Source: Streptomyces sp. NBC_00178
GTDB taxonomy: Bacteria > Actinomycetota > Actinomycetes > Streptomycetales > Streptomycetaceae
Direction of reading: 5' to 3'
Length of the DNA stretch: 64,000 nucleotides
Assembly (NCBI RefSeq): GCF_036206005.1
Contig: NZ_CP108143.1
Coordinates: 682,001-746,000, forward strand
Shown here: piece by piece, positions 34,068 to 42,233 of the stretch
Numbering within the stretch: the stretch's first letter is position 1
How the letters are laid out: each line of letters opens with the position of its first letter
Notes under the pieces: model-generated
What the model was told of the DNA's origin: nothing
Database searches by the model: none
Seen by the model: the letters and a program-made list of their open reading frames with translations, nothing else
Translations under genes and position numbers: made by a program

Positions 34068-35126
34068 CTACCAGCGCAGCAGCACCAGTTCGCAGCAGAA
34101 GCCGGGTCCCATGGCCAGCAGCAGCCCGGGCGATCCGGGCTCGGGCCTGCGCTGTTCCATGGTGTCGCGCAGGACGTGCAGGACCGACGAGGACGAGAGG
34201 TTGCCGGTCTCGGCCAGAGAGCGCCGGGTGACGTCCAGGGCCTCCTCCGGCAGGGTCAGAGCCTCGGTGACCGCTTCCAGGACCTTGGGGCCTCCGGGGT
34301 GGCAGACCCAGCGGGCGATGTCCTTCGGTTTCAGCCCGTGCGGTTCGAGGAAGCCGCCGACGTCCCCGGCGAGGTGGCGGCGCACGACATCGGGGACGGC
34401 GGGGTCCAGCACCACGGTGAAGCCGGAGCCGCGGATGTCCCAGCCCATGACGTGGCCGGTGTCCGGGTAGAGGCGGCTGCGGGTGTCCAGCACCTCGGGT
34501 CCGTCCCCGGGGGCCGGGTGGTCGCCGCCGACGAGGACCGCGGCGGCGGCGCCGTCCCCGAACAGTCCTGTGGCGACCATGTTGGCGGGCGTCGGGTCGT
34601 CCCGCTGGAGGGTGAGGGAGCAGAGCTCGACCGAGAGGAGTACGGCCACCTGCCCCGGCCGGCCGAGCAGGTAGTCGTGCAGCCGGGCGATCCCCGCGGC
34701 CCCCGCGACGCAGCCGAGCCCGAAGACGGGGAGTCGCTTCACGTCGGGGCGCAGACCGAGGCGCCCGACGAGCCGTGCGTCGACGGAGGGTGCCGCGATG
34801 CCCGTCACGGAGGTGAACATGAGCAGATCCACGTCGCAGGGCCGCAGCCCGGCCTTGTGCAGCGCGCCCCGGATCGCCTCCGCTCCCAGTTCGACGGCGG
34901 CGCCGATGAACACGTCGTTCGCCGCCCCGAAACCGTCCAGTCCGGCGTACTGCTCCAGGGGCAGCACGGTGTGCCGGGTGCGCACTCCCGCGTTCGCGTG
35001 GACGCGGTCGAGCAGGCGTCTGTCCGCACCCTGGGGCAGACAGGCCCGCGCCGTCATGTCGGTGATCTCGGCCTGGGTGTGGCGGTACGGCGGCAGGACG
35101 CCGTGGACGGCCGCGATCCGGGTCAT
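34068..35126 (-). CDS. srsA: Type III polyketide synthase, alkylresorcinol-synthase-like (SrsA)
   Basis: A 352-residue chalcone-synthase-fold enzyme. The catalytic triad is readable: Cys139 in VFGLGCVAGAAG, His276 in VCHPGGPKVLEA, and Asn309 in ETGNLSSSSVLH. It condenses a starter acyl-CoA with malonyl/methylmalonyl-CoA. Followed by an ICMT-like methylase and a flavin hydroxylase, it matches the srsABC phenolic-lipid operon. I chose ATG at 35126 (MTRIAAVHGVLPPYRHTQ), which fits the usual length of about 350; an ATG at 35171 adds 15 residues and cannot be excluded, since neither has a strong ribosome site. Confidence 0.88.
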   Translation of the reverse strand: MTRIAAVHGVLPPYRHTQAEITDMTARACLPQGADRRLLDRVHANAGVRTRHTVLPLEQYAGLDGFGAANDVFIGAAVELGAEAIRGALHKAGLRPCDVDLLMFTSVTGIAAPSVDARLVGRLGLRPDVKRLPVFGLGCVAGAAGIARLHDYLLGRPGQVAVLLSVELCSLTLQRDDPTPANMVATGLFGDGAAAAVLVGGDHPAPGDGPEVLDTRSRLYPDTGHVMGWDIRGSGFTVVLDPAVPDVVRRHLAGDVGGFLEPHGLKPKDIARWVCHPGGPKVLEAVTEALTLPEEALDVTRRSLAETGNLSSSSVLHVLRDTMEQRRPEPGSPGLLLAMGPGFCCELVLLRW

Positions 35127-35466
35127 CCTGGCCACCGCTTCGGGAACGTCATGGCCACATCCTGACTGCATACCGGGGCAAATCCGCGCACATGCGGTTC
35201 GCGGCAGCCGTGTTCGCGGCAGCCCGGGCTGCCCAGGGGCTGTCCCGGCGCGCCTGGTCGCGCGCTCACCGGGAAGGCGGAGGCGGCGCCCGAGGGCTGT
35301 CCCGCCATCCCCGGTGGATCAGCGCGCGGCGTCGGATGCGGTGCATCGCAAGGCGGCGGGACGTCCGCATACTGGGTGCATTCGGGCGTTCCGACGACGC
35401 GGCGAGGCGCCGTAGCTGTCGTCGCGCGCCCGCCGGGGATTACGGGAGAGCCCTTAGGATCGCCGG
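35127..35466. other. Divergent promoter region between type III PKS and UbiA genes
   Basis: 340 bases between two divergent genes, so it should hold promoters for both. I see no regulator gene, no strong palindrome and no recognisable coding sequence. Confidence 0.5.
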
Positions 35467-36354
35467 GTGGACACCACGCACGGGTCGGCGGCGCCCGCCC
35501 CCGTCGCGCGACGGCCCGGCACGGCACGGGGACTGCTGCTCTCCTGCCATCCGGGTCCCTCCTGTGCGGTGACCGTGCTGATCGCCGCACTGGCCGTCAG
35601 CTCCGGTCTGAGCGGCGGCCGTTGCGCGCTCGTCGCCGCGGCGGTGCTCGCCGGACAGCTCTCCGTGGGCTGGTGCAACGACGCCTTCGACGCCCGGCGC
35701 GATGCCGAGGCCCGCCGCCCGGGGAAGCCGGTCGCCGGAGGCGCGGTCAGCCGCAGGACGGTGTGGGGCGCGGCGTTCACCGCGCTCCTCCTGTGTGTGC
35801 CGCTGTCGCTCGCGTGCGGCGCGGCGGCGGGCGTGGCGCATCTGACGGGCGTGGCGGCTGCCTGGGCGTACAACCTGAGGCTGAAGGCGACGGTCCTGTC
35901 CTGGCTCCCCTATGCGATCGGCTTCGCCGCCCTTCCCTGCCTGGTCGCCCTGAGCCTGCCCGGCGGTGCCCCGCCCGCGTGGTGGGTGGTGTCGGCGGGC
36001 GCCCTGCTGGGGGTGGGGGCCCATCTGGGCGACGTATTACCCGACATCGAGGACGACCTGAGGGCGGGGGTCCGCGGCCTGCCCCAGTGCTGGGGACCGG
36101 TCCGCACCAGGCTGCTGCTGCCCGTTCCCCTTGTCGCGGCGACCGCGCTGCTGGTGTTCGGGCCTCCCGGCGGGCCCGGCGGACCGGGCGTCGTCGCACT
36201 CGCCGCCGTCGCCCTGTGCGGGACGGCGGCGACGGTCGCGGGGGCCGCGCCCCGCCGCGAAGGGCCGTGGCGCCAGGCCGCGCTGGCCGGCACGGTCGTC
36301 GTGGCCTCGGCGGATGTCGCGCTGCTGCTGGTGCGGGGTGCGGGAATCGCGTGA
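35467..36354 (+). CDS. UbiA-family prenyltransferase
   Basis: A 295-residue membrane enzyme with about eight helices. The first Asp-rich motif is N71-D72-A-F-D75 (WCNDAFDARRDAEARRPGKP), as expected for binding the Mg-pyrophosphate of a prenyl donor; the second is DVLPDIEDDLRAGVRGLP. The UbiA family attaches prenyl chains to aromatic or lipid acceptors. Next to the srs-like phenolic-lipid operon, an aromatic lipid acceptor is possible but not shown. GTG start at 35467, with AGGA seven bases upstream. Confidence 0.85.
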   Translation: MDTTHGSAAPAPVARRPGTARGLLLSCHPGPSCAVTVLIAALAVSSGLSGGRCALVAAAVLAGQLSVGWCNDAFDARRDAEARRPGKPVAGGAVSRRTVWGAAFTALLLCVPLSLACGAAAGVAHLTGVAAAWAYNLRLKATVLSWLPYAIGFAALPCLVALSLPGGAPPAWWVVSAGALLGVGAHLGDVLPDIEDDLRAGVRGLPQCWGPVRTRLLLPVPLVAATALLVFGPPGGPGGPGVVALAAVALCGTAATVAGAAPRREGPWRQAALAGTVVVASADVALLLVRGAGIA

Positions 36355-36393
36355 CGGGTCCACGGACGCCGTGCCGCCCTCGAATGCGGCGGT

Positions 36394-36423
36394 GATGCGC
36401 TCACCTTTCGAGGATGCGCTCAC
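36394..36423. repeat. Direct repeat GATGCGCTCAC, period 19
   Basis: GATGCGCTCAC occurs at 36394-36404 and 36413-36423, both followed by a T-rich stretch (CTTTC, ATTTC). The pair lies upstream of the diiron oxygenase gene, about two helical turns apart, a spacing typical of regulator half-sites. Confidence 0.5.
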
Positions 36424-36635
36424 ATTTCTTACTGAGGGGTAGGCCCGCCCCGAGTCCTTGCTATACCTTGCGTCTAACAAGCGGGACGGAAGGCGGCCGG
36501 GCGAGGCGTGCGCCCAGCCCTCTCGCCCGGCCCTGCCGCCATGCCCCCTCACGGGCACGGCACATGACGGCCCGTCTCCCCGACCACGCTGTGACAGCGC
36601 CGAGGAACATCACTGACGAACCGAGGAGCCGCACC

Positions 36636-37550
36636 ATGGCAAGCAGCACCGTCCGGCCGGACGCGCAGGACCGGCCCTCCGAGAACGACCTCACCCGCCG
36701 CCTGCTCGCATCCGCGGCGACGCTCGCCTACGACCCCGCCACCGAGGTCGACTGGGACACCCCGCTCGACAAGGCGCACCACGGCGCGAGCCCGGAGTGG
36801 AGCACCCTCTACGGCACCGCTTACTGGGCGGAGCTGACGGAGGAGCAGCGCACGGAACTCACCCGCCAGGAAGCCGCGTCGGTCGCGAGCACCGGCATCT
36901 GGTTCGAGATGATCCTGCAGCAGATGATCCTGCGCGACGTCTACGCGAAGGACCCGACGAGCGCGGACGTCCAGTGGGCCCTGACCGAGATAGCCGAGGA
37001 GTGCCGGCACTCGATCATGTTCGCCCGCGGTGCGCAGAAGCTCGGCGCCCCGGCCTACCGGCCGCGCCGCCTCGCGGTGGAGCTGGGCAGGGCCTTCAAG
37101 ACACTCGCGTTCGGCGAGGCCGCGTACGCCGCGATCCTCGTCGCCGAGGAGGTCCTCGACGTCATGCAGCGCGACTGGATGCGGGACGAGCGGGTCGCGC
37201 CCTTCGTGCGCACGATCAACAACATCCATGTGGTCGAGGAGTCCCGCCACATGAAGTTCGCCCGCGCGGAGACCCGCAAGCACCTGAGCGGCGCCGGGCC
37301 GGTCCGGCGCCGCGTCAACGCGCTGGTCATCGCCATCGCCTCGTACGTCATCGTCACGAGCATGGTCAGCAAGGACGTCTACGCCAACGCGGGACTCGAC
37401 CCGGAGCGCGCCATCGGCGAGGCGAGGGCCAACGAGCACCACAAGTCGATGATGCGGTCGAGCTGTTCGGGCCTCATGGACTTCCTGGCCTCCGCCCGCC
37501 TGCTCACCAAGCCCGCCCTGCTGTTCTACAAGCGCGCCCACCTGATCTGA
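36636..37550 (+). CDS. AurF-like diiron N-oxygenase family protein
   Basis: A 304-residue ferritin-like enzyme. Two ligand clusters of a diiron site are visible: EECRH at residues 121-125 and HVVEESRH at 198-205 (His198, Glu201/202, His205), plus Glu in GIWFEMILQQMI. This is the pattern of AurF/CmlI-type oxygenases, which turn arylamines into nitro compounds, though related proteins do other oxidations. GAGGAG precedes the ATG at 36636. The next gene, nine bases away, encodes a fused ferredoxin and ferredoxin reductase and is a natural electron source. The substrate is unknown. A terminator and MarR gene follow. Confidence 0.82.
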   Translation: MASSTVRPDAQDRPSENDLTRRLLASAATLAYDPATEVDWDTPLDKAHHGASPEWSTLYGTAYWAELTEEQRTELTRQEAASVASTGIWFEMILQQMILRDVYAKDPTSADVQWALTEIAEECRHSIMFARGAQKLGAPAYRPRRLAVELGRAFKTLAFGEAAYAAILVAEEVLDVMQRDWMRDERVAPFVRTINNIHVVEESRHMKFARAETRKHLSGAGPVRRRVNALVIAIASYVIVTSMVSKDVYANAGLDPERAIGEARANEHHKSMMRSSCSGLMDFLASARLLTKPALLFYKRAHLI

Positions 37551-37559
37551 GCGGACGAC

Positions 37560-39209
37560 ATGACCTACGCCATCACCCAGACGTGCTGCAGCGACGCCAC
37601 CTGTGTCTCGGTGTGCCCCGTGAACTGCATCCATCCGACGCCCGGGGAACCCGGCTTCGGCAGGACGGAGATGCTGTACATCGACCCGGAGTCCTGCATC
37701 GACTGCGGCGCCTGCGCCGACGCATGCCCGGTGGACGCGGTCTTCCCGCTGGACTCCCTGCCCGCCGCACAGCGCGAGTACGGCCCCCTCAACGCGGCCT
37801 ACTTCGCGGACCATGAGCCCGCGCCGGCACCCACCGGGCCGAACTTCCACGCGTGGGCCCGGCCGTCCTTCGAGCGCAGCCTGCCGTCGGACTTCGGCCC
37901 GCTCCGGGTCGCGGTGGTCGGCACGGGGCCGGCGGGGATGTACGCCGCCGAGGACCTGCTGCTGCACACCGCCGCCGAGGTGACGCTGATCGACCGGCTG
38001 CCGGTCGCGGGCGGCCTGATCCGCTACGGCGTGGCGCCCGACCACCTGTCGACCCGCAAGGCCGGCGACACCTTCGCCAGGTTCCACTCCCACCCCCGGG
38101 TGCGCATGCACCTCGGCCTGGAGGTCGGCCGGGACGTCACCCCCGCGGAACTGGCGGCGCACCACGACGCCGTGATCTACGCGGTGGGCGCACCGGCGGG
38201 CCGCCGGCTCGGGATACCGGGCGAGGACCTGCCCGGCAGTGTCGGCGCCTCGACGTTCGTCTCCTGGTACAACGCCCACCCGGACGTCGCCGCGGACGCG
38301 GTCGTCCTGTCCGCCGAGCGGGTCGTCGTGGCCGGCAACGGCAACGTCGCCCTGGACGTGGCGAGGATCCTGGTGTCGGACCCGGGCGCACTCGCCGCCG
38401 GCGACATCGCGGGCCACGCGCTCCACGCCCTGCGGGACGGCGCCGTCCGCGAGGTCGTGGTACTCGGGCGGCGCGGCCCCGAGGACGCGGCGTACACGCG
38501 GTCGGAGCTGCTCGCCCTGAAGCATCTGCCGGGTGTGGAGCTGGTCGTGGACGACCACGACGCGAGGGTGGGCGCGGCGATCGACGCCGCGCTCCCGGGA
38601 GAGCGGGCGGCCCTGCTGGCCGGTGTCGGGCGCGCGCGGGTGGACTGGTCCCGCCCGCCGTCCGAGGGGCGTCGGATCGTGTTCCGCTTCCACTCCTCGC
38701 CGCTGGCGGCACTCGGCGACCGAGCGGTCACCGGCGTGCGGGTCACGGAGGCGGGGAGCGGCGCGGAGACCCGGGAGATCGCGGCCGGAATGCTGCTGAG
38801 CGCCGTCGGCCAGCGCGGCGTCGCGGTCGCGGGGCTGCCGTTCGACGAGGCGGCCGGCACCGTTCCGCATGTGGCGGGCCGGGTGGCGGGGCGGCCCGGG
38901 ACGTACGTCGTGGGATGGATCAAGCGGGGTCCGTCGGGTGGCATCGGGGCCAACAGGACATGCGCGGCCGAGACGATCGGCGCCCTGCTGGAGGACGCCG
39001 TCGCGGGCACCCCGCCGGAACACGGGCCGAAGGCCTTCGGGCGGCTTGCCCGGCGCCGTAACCGCGAGATCGTGGACGCCTGCGGCCTGGCGCGGATCGA
39101 GCGGGCCGAACTGGCCCTGGGGCACCGGGACGGACGCCCGAGACTGAAACTGGCGACGACGTCCGAACTGGTCGCCGCGGCGAAGGGCCGGCGGCGGACT
39201 GCGAGCTGA
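37560..39209 (+). CDS. Ferredoxin fused to ferredoxin-NADP reductase (FprB-like)
   Basis: A 549-residue electron-transfer protein. The N-terminal ferredoxin (residues 1-80) has two cluster motifs: CCSDATCVSVCPVNC and CIDCGACADACPVDAV. The reductase begins at about residue 115 with FAD-binding VAVVGTGPAGMYAAEDLL and has NADP-binding VVVAGNGNVALDVARILV and the closing KRGPSGGIGANRTCAAETI. It passes electrons from NADPH through FAD to Fe-S clusters. It is in one operon with the AurF-like oxygenase and probably feeds it. Similar fusions (FprB) occur in mycobacteria. ATG at 37560. Confidence 0.9.
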   Translation: MTYAITQTCCSDATCVSVCPVNCIHPTPGEPGFGRTEMLYIDPESCIDCGACADACPVDAVFPLDSLPAAQREYGPLNAAYFADHEPAPAPTGPNFHAWARPSFERSLPSDFGPLRVAVVGTGPAGMYAAEDLLLHTAAEVTLIDRLPVAGGLIRYGVAPDHLSTRKAGDTFARFHSHPRVRMHLGLEVGRDVTPAELAAHHDAVIYAVGAPAGRRLGIPGEDLPGSVGASTFVSWYNAHPDVAADAVVLSAERVVVAGNGNVALDVARILVSDPGALAAGDIAGHALHALRDGAVREVVVLGRRGPEDAAYTRSELLALKHLPGVELVVDDHDARVGAAIDAALPGERAALLAGVGRARVDWSRPPSEGRRIVFRFHSSPLAALGDRAVTGVRVTEAGSGAETREIAAGMLLSAVGQRGVAVAGLPFDEAAGTVPHVAGRVAGRPGTYVVGWIKRGPSGGIGANRTCAAETIGALLEDAVAGTPPEHGPKAFGRLARRRNREIVDACGLARIERAELALGHRDGRPRLKLATTSELVAAAKGRRRTAS

Positions 39210-39234
39210 GCCCTCCCTGCCCTCACCCTGCTCC

Positions 39235-39270
39235 CCGTCCGGCCCGCCGACCAGTCGGCGGGCCGGACGG
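39235..39270 (+). terminator. Strong terminator of the oxygenase/reductase operon
   Basis: Perfect 17-base arms at 39235-39251 and 39254-39270 (containing GTCCGGCCCGCCGAC) with a two-base loop, 26 bases after the reductase stop. Confidence 0.85.
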
Positions 39271-39283
39271 CGTTCCGCTTCCC

Positions 39284-39349
39284 ATTCCGTTTCCGCGTGC
39301 GGCCGATTCCGTTTCCGCGTGCGGCCGATTCCGTTTCCGCGTGCGGCCG
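39284..39349. repeat. Three exact 22-base tandem repeats
   Basis: The unit ATTCCGTTTCCGCGTGCGGC plus CG occurs at 39284-39305, 39306-39327 and 39328-39349, with a partial fourth copy (ATTCC) after it. Each unit contains the small dyad CCGC-GT-GCGG. The array lies between the reductase terminator and the MarR gene; 22 bases is two turns of DNA, so all dyads face the same side. Confidence 0.85.
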
Positions 39350-39420
39350 ATTCCCTTCCCACCCCCGCCCTGGGAGGTGACGTGACATCAACTCCGTCCC
39401 GGGTGAACCCGGTTACACAC

Positions 39421-39439
39421 TAAGGTTAGGCTTGCTTAA
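39421..39439. promoter_or_regulatory. Iron-box-like site upstream of MarR
   Basis: TAAGGTTAGGCTTGCTTAA agrees with the DmdR/IdeR iron-box consensus TTAGGTTAGGCTAACCTAA at 15 of 19 positions. It overlaps a second dyad, GCTTA-AC-TAAGC at 39434-39445. It is 44 bases upstream of the MarR start, a good place for a repressor. Confidence 0.55.
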
Positions 39440-39482
39440 CTAAGCATTCGAGCCGCATCGCGGTGTCCGAGGAGGAAGAACC

Positions 39483-40055
39483 ATGCGCCAGTCGGCCTCC
39501 CCCGGGGCGGAACGCGACACACCGGACCCCCAGGGCTCAGGGAGACCCGGCCCCTCGCCCCTCACCACACCCCCGAGCGTGCTCGGGCTGAACGCCTACC
39601 TGATGTACGCCACGGGCAAGGCCGCACGCCGCAGACTCACGGAGCGGCTGTCGGCCCACGGGCTGCGCCTGTGGCACCTCACCATCCTGGCCATGCCGGA
39701 GGACGCCGGCCGGGTCTCCAAGGGCGACCTCGCCTCCCGGCTGGACATGAACCAGAGCGACCTCACCAGGACGGTCACCGACCTCGAACGCGCCGGTCAC
39801 GTCCGGTGCGCCCGCGACCCCTCCGACCGCCGCCGCATAGAGGTCACGCTGACGCCGGCAGGCAGAAGCACCCTGACCGCACTCAACGCCGACGTCGCGG
39901 CGGCCGAGTCGGAACTCCTCGCGCCACTGGACGCGGACGACCGCGAGCGTTTCGCCCTGCTGCTCCGCCGCGTGCACGCGCACCTCGAACACGACAGGGC
40001 GGGCACGCCGTCCGACGTCGTCCCCAGGGCCCCGGCGTCACCCCGCAACGGGTGA
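39483..40055 (+). CDS. MarR-family transcriptional regulator
   Basis: A 190-residue regulator. After a Pro-rich, probably disordered N-terminus (residues 1-37) the MarR fold runs from LNAYLMYATGKAARRRLTER; the winged helix contains SKGDLASRLDMNQSDLTRTV and the wing RCARDPSDRRRIEVTLTPAG. GAGGAGGAAGAACC lies before the ATG. It follows the oxygenase/reductase operon on the same strand but behind a terminator and its own control region, and may regulate that operon in response to an aromatic ligand, as MarR proteins often do. The iron-box-like site suggests a link to iron supply. Confidence 0.87.
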   Translation: MRQSASPGAERDTPDPQGSGRPGPSPLTTPPSVLGLNAYLMYATGKAARRRLTERLSAHGLRLWHLTILAMPEDAGRVSKGDLASRLDMNQSDLTRTVTDLERAGHVRCARDPSDRRRIEVTLTPAGRSTLTALNADVAAAESELLAPLDADDRERFALLLRRVHAHLEHDRAGTPSDVVPRAPASPRNG

Positions 40056-40147
40056 CAGGCATCCCGGGACCACTCGCGGCACCGAGTGAACGAGCGTTTT
40101 CGGGTGTGGTTAACATATGAGCACCGCCTAGCTCGAAAGATGGACTT

Positions 40148-41593
40148 GTGACTGCCACCGAGGACTCGTTCACCAACTGGAAGACCCGTGAGGAGATCGC
40201 GGAGTCGATGATCCCGATCATCGGGAAGCTGCACCGGGAGCGGGACGTCACGATCCTGCTCCACAGCCGCTCCCTGGTGAACAAGTCGGTGGTCAGCATC
40301 CTCAAGACCCACCGCTTCGCCCGGCAGATCGCCGGCGAGGAGCTTTCGGTCACGGAGACGCTGCCCTTCCTGCACGCACTGAGCTCCCTCGACCTCGGCC
40401 CGTCCCAGATCGACCTCGGCATGCTCGCCGCGACCTACCGGAGCGACGACCACGGCCTGTCGGTCGAGGAGTTCACCGCCGAGGCCGTGGCCGGGGCCAC
40501 CGGCGCCAACAAGACCGAGCGCCGTGAGTCGCGTGACGTCGTCCTCTACGGTTTCGGCCGCATCGGCCGCCTGCTGGCCCGCCTGCTCATCGAGAAGACC
40601 GGCTCGGGCAACGGCCTGCGGCTGCGCGCCATCGTCGTACGCCGGGGAGCCGGGCAGGACATCGTCAAGCGCGCCTCCCTGCTGCGCCGCGACTCGATCC
40701 ACGGGCAGTTCCAGGGCACCATCACCGTCGACGAGGCGAACGACCGGATCATCGCCAACGGCAACGAGATCCAGGTGATCTACTCCGACGACCCGACGAC
40801 CGTGGACTACACGGCACACGGGATCAAGGACGCCATCCTCATCGACAACACCGGCCGCTGGCGCGACCGCGAGGGCCTGTCCAAGCACCTGGTCCCCGGC
40901 ATCGCGAAGGTCGTCCTGACCGCGCCCGGCAAGGGGGACGTCCCCAACATCGTCCACGGCGTCAACCACGAGACGATCAAGCCGGACGAGCAGATCATCT
41001 CCTGCGCCTCCTGCACCACCAACGCGATCGTCCCGCCGCTGAAGGCGATGGCCGACGAGTACGGCGTGCTGCGCGGGCACGTGGAGACCGTCCACTCGTT
41101 CACCAACGACCAGAACCTGCTGGACAACTACCACGACTCCGACCGTCGCGGCCGCTCGGCGCCCCTCAACATGGTCATCACCGAGACGGGTGCCGCTTCG
41201 GCCGTCACCAAGGCGCTGCCCGACCTCGACGCCAAGATCACCGGCAGTTCGATCCGCGTGCCGGTGCCGGACGTGTCCATCGCGATCCTCAATCTGCAGC
41301 TCGGCCGCGGAACGGACCGCCAGGAGGTCCTCGACCACCTCCGTAACGTGTCGCTGACCTCGCCGCTCCGCCGGCAGATCGACTTCATCACCGCGCCCGA
41401 CGCGGTCTCCAGCGACTTCATCGGTTCGCGCCACGCCTCGATCGTCGACGCGGGCGCGACGAAGGTCGAGGGCGACAACGCGATCCTCTACCTCTGGTAC
41501 GACAACGAGTTCGGCTACTCCTCCCAGGTCATCCGGGTCGTCCAGCACGTCTCCGGCGTGGAGTACCCGACCTACCCGGCTCCGGCGGCCTGA
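40148..41593 (+). CDS. gap: Glyceraldehyde-3-phosphate dehydrogenase, long form
   Basis: A 481-residue GAPDH, about 140 residues longer than the classical enzyme. The first 125 residues are a helical extension (IAESMIPIIGKLHRERDVTI and onward). The NAD-binding fold then starts at RDVVLYGFGRIGRLLARLLI. The catalytic Cys289 lies in SCASCTTNAIVPPLKAMADE, and WYDNEFGYSSQVIR closes the catalytic domain. This long type exists beside the normal glycolytic enzyme in many actinomycetes; an NADP or gluconeogenic role has been suggested for similar long GAPDHs but cannot be read here. GTG start at 40148. It has its own strong terminator. Confidence 0.9.
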   Translation: MTATEDSFTNWKTREEIAESMIPIIGKLHRERDVTILLHSRSLVNKSVVSILKTHRFARQIAGEELSVTETLPFLHALSSLDLGPSQIDLGMLAATYRSDDHGLSVEEFTAEAVAGATGANKTERRESRDVVLYGFGRIGRLLARLLIEKTGSGNGLRLRAIVVRRGAGQDIVKRASLLRRDSIHGQFQGTITVDEANDRIIANGNEIQVIYSDDPTTVDYTAHGIKDAILIDNTGRWRDREGLSKHLVPGIAKVVLTAPGKGDVPNIVHGVNHETIKPDEQIISCASCTTNAIVPPLKAMADEYGVLRGHVETVHSFTNDQNLLDNYHDSDRRGRSAPLNMVITETGAASAVTKALPDLDAKITGSSIRVPVPDVSIAILNLQLGRGTDRQEVLDHLRNVSLTSPLRRQIDFITAPDAVSSDFIGSRHASIVDAGATKVEGDNAILYLWYDNEFGYSSQVIRVVQHVSGVEYPTYPAPAA

Positions 41594-41607
41594 CTCCGCA
41601 GCCCCCG

Positions 41608-41643
41608 GCCGAAGGCCCCCGGCTCGCGCCGGGGGCCTTCGGC
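41608..41643 (+). terminator. Terminator of the gap gene
   Basis: GCCGAAGGCCCCCGGC and its exact complement (16-base arms) flank a TCGC loop, 15 bases after the stop. Confidence 0.88.
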
Positions 41644-41882
41644 GTACCCCGGGCGGTGCGGCCGGCGGCGCGCGGCCGGCCCCGGGTGCGGACGCGGCGG
41701 CCTCGTTGCTCGACCGCCCGGGCCGCAGGGCGGACGGGAAGGCGTGAGCGCACGGGACGCCTCGGGCCGGCGTCCCCCTCTCCGGCTCGGCATGGAGTCC
41801 GGGTGCACGGGACGGCCCCGGACACGCCGCGTCCCACGAGAATGACCGCGTGACCGCCACCGCCCAACCGGCAGGAGACGCC

Positions 41883-42233
41883 ATGTCCGTCCGCAGGGTC
41901 GTACCCGACATCACCTCGGAGGCCACCATGGAGGAGAACCGGGAGTTCTACGGCCGGCTCGGCTTCGAGGAGGTCATGAACCTCGGCTGGGTGATGACGC
42001 TCGCCTCGCCCACCGACCCCGCCGCGCAGGTCACCTTCATGGAGCACGACGCCACCGCACCGGTCGTACCCGACATGAGCATCGAGGTGGACGACGTCGA
42101 CGCGGTCCACGCGGCGGTGCTGGCCGCCGGTGCGGAGATCGTCCACCCGCTGCGGGACGAGGCGTGGGGGGTGCGCAGGTTCTTCGTCCGGGATCCCAAC
42201 GGCCGGGTGATCAACGTGCTGAGCCACCGATGA
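41883..42233 (+). CDS. VOC/glyoxalase-superfamily protein
   Basis: A 116-residue single-unit vicinal-oxygen-chelate protein: VVPDITSEATMEENREFYGR starts the first beta-alpha-beta unit and RRFFVRDPNGRVINVLSHR ends the second. Members include glyoxalases, antibiotic-binding proteins and dioxygenases; nothing here tells which. The ATG at 41883 follows CAGGAG closely, and is preferred to a GTG 33 bases earlier that lacks a ribosome site. Confidence 0.85.
   Translation: MSVRRVVPDITSEATMEENREFYGRLGFEEVMNLGWVMTLASPTDPAAQVTFMEHDATAPVVPDMSIEVDDVDAVHAAVLAAGAEIVHPLRDEAWGVRRFFVRDPNGRVINVLSHR

Noticed and set aside
39284..39356. CRISPR array
   Set aside because: The 22-base units are directly adjacent with no spacers; no cas gene in the window. 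No other regular spaced repeats were seen.
36549..39362. A 937-residue minus-strand frame opposite the oxygenase/reductase operon
   Set aside because: It is antisense to two genes with clear motifs; its composition (Arg/Gly/Val/Asp-rich without hydrophobic pattern) is typical of a high-GC antisense shadow.
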